60,915 nucleotides of DNA from Chitinophagaceae bacterium (GTDB taxonomy: Bacteria > Bacteroidota > Bacteroidia > Chitinophagales > Chitinophagaceae), in NCBI GenBank assembly GCA_025449645.1, contig JANWIY010000167.1:1-60915 (forward strand), in the 5' to 3' direction. The translations under genes were made by a program, and so were the position numbers. Of the stretch, positions 60,532 to 60,915 are shown piece after piece. The notes beneath the pieces were generated by a model that did no database searches, was not told the DNA's origin, and saw only the letters and a program-made list of their open reading frames with translations. Each line of letters begins with the position of its first letter. The first letter of the stretch is position 1.

Positions 60532-60702
60532 ATGAAATCCAGCAGAAAGATCCCCACTAGAGCAATTCCTGTTCCCCGCAAGCCCGAAAGTCCCAATGCA
60601 ACTTCGATTGCCATTGGCAGAAAGCTTCTCGAAATCAAAAGAATATCCGGCGAAGGAGAAATGACCGAAATCAATCTGGCCCTATTCCGTCATTTGAAAT
60701 AG
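60532..60702 (+). CDS. Possible small basic protein (56 aa)
   Basis: ATG 60532 to TAG 60702, beginning MKSSRKIPTRAIPVPRKPE and containing IGRKLLEIKRISGEGEM. Fifty-three bp after brxA, same strand. Pro/Arg-rich start, then a predicted amphipathic helix. No homologue is recognised. Codon use is similar to neighbours and no competing frame is present, but evidence beyond openness is thin. The remaining 213 bases to the right edge hold a 35-codon open frame from ATG 60811 with poor composition and nothing else I can name. Confidence 0.35.
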   Translation: MKSSRKIPTRAIPVPRKPESPNATSIAIGRKLLEIKRISGEGEMTEINLALFRHLK

Positions 60703-60915
60703 AGCAAAGCGGGAGAGATGCCCCAGAGATAATTATTCTGGTTCCCTGATTTTAGGATCTTGTTACGTAACGGGGTCATTTCCTTCTTTCTTCAGGTTCT
60801 ATTTGACATAATGAATATTATAAGAAAGATATGGGTTTTTACTATACGCGATGCATCGAAAATTTACGTTTTTCAAAGAAAATCAATAGATTCGCATTTG
60901 CTAATCTTCCTTTGC

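Noticed and set aside
60811-60915. Partial gene starting at ATG 60811
   Set aside because: Open to the edge for 35 codons, but the composition is AT-rich and not protein-like, and no promoter or context supports it.
41984-60915. Insertion sequences, prophage or integrative elements in the window
   Set aside because: No transposase, integrase, phage gene, or direct-repeat-flanked island was seen here or in the rest of the window.

Overview
The window looks like chromosomal housekeeping DNA from a member of the Bacteroidota, most likely the Chitinophagaceae (order Chitinophagales). The grounds are the gene families (DUF1599, BT_3928-type DoxX protein, DPE2-type amylomaltase with two starch-binding domains, LptE and sigma-54 activator next to miaB, many small lipoproteins with an LxxC lipobox), promoters of the Bacteroidota type (TTG/TTTG, about 18-20 nt, TAnnTTTG), weak or absent Shine-Dalgarno sequences, and no phage, IS or CRISPR. 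The taxonomic call is an inference from families recognised by eye, not from a search.

Layout. 1-3.2 kb: partial gene, glycosyltransferase, dnaK. 3.3-8.4 kb: two very small genes, DPE2-type malQ, dipeptide epimerase, free methionine-R-sulfoxide reductase. 8.4-14.2 kb: a three-gene RND efflux operon (TolC-like, adaptor, pump) behind a promoter set in a cluster of GTTTAA half-sites. 14.2-21.5 kb: lipoprotein, ndk, nrnA-type DHH phosphoesterase, FKBP isomerase, folP, DUF1599, DoxX-like protein, a lone OppB-type permease. 21.5-27.3 kb: DUF721-recF, two unknown genes, pdhA, TPR protein, ribH, and a lutA-like gene broken by one in-frame stop. 27.3-27.66 kb: a gene-free, highly structured stretch, the best candidate here for an undescribed RNA. 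27.7-33.4 kb: EVE protein, ChaN/Ere-like exported protein, saccharopine dehydrogenase family enzyme, exported or membrane unknowns. 33.5-40.6 kb: phosphohexomutase, Gfo/Idh/MocA oxidoreductase with a NupG-like transporter, pcm, trmH, membrane proteins, YihY. 40.6-46.9 kb: a minus-strand string miaB, sigma-54 activator, lptE, repeat-rich protein, secG, (terminator) mltG, yihY. 47-60.9 kb: tRNA-Gly(CCC), BlaI/M56 pair, PPK2, GT-C membrane enzyme, K+-dependent membrane pyrophosphatase, rpmI-rplT, arginine decarboxylase, Hsp20, bacilliredoxin.

Genes that appear to work together: the efflux operon; the cell-envelope string (LptE for LPS transport, SecG for secretion, MltG for peptidoglycan); recF with DUF721 for replication and repair; Hsp20, BrxA and DnaK for protein stress; PPK2 and the pyrophosphatase in phosphate-anhydride energy metabolism.

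Most interesting non-gene signals: (1) the structured region 27440-27560 with mutually exclusive stems, flanked by terminator-like hairpins on both strands; (2) four families of 7-8 nt tandem repeats between genes, one of which has also entered a coding region and built part of a repeat-rich protein between lptE and secG; (3) a four-copy GTTTAA operator-like cluster at the efflux promoter; (4) -7 boxes so close to ATG that several mRNAs should be nearly leaderless.
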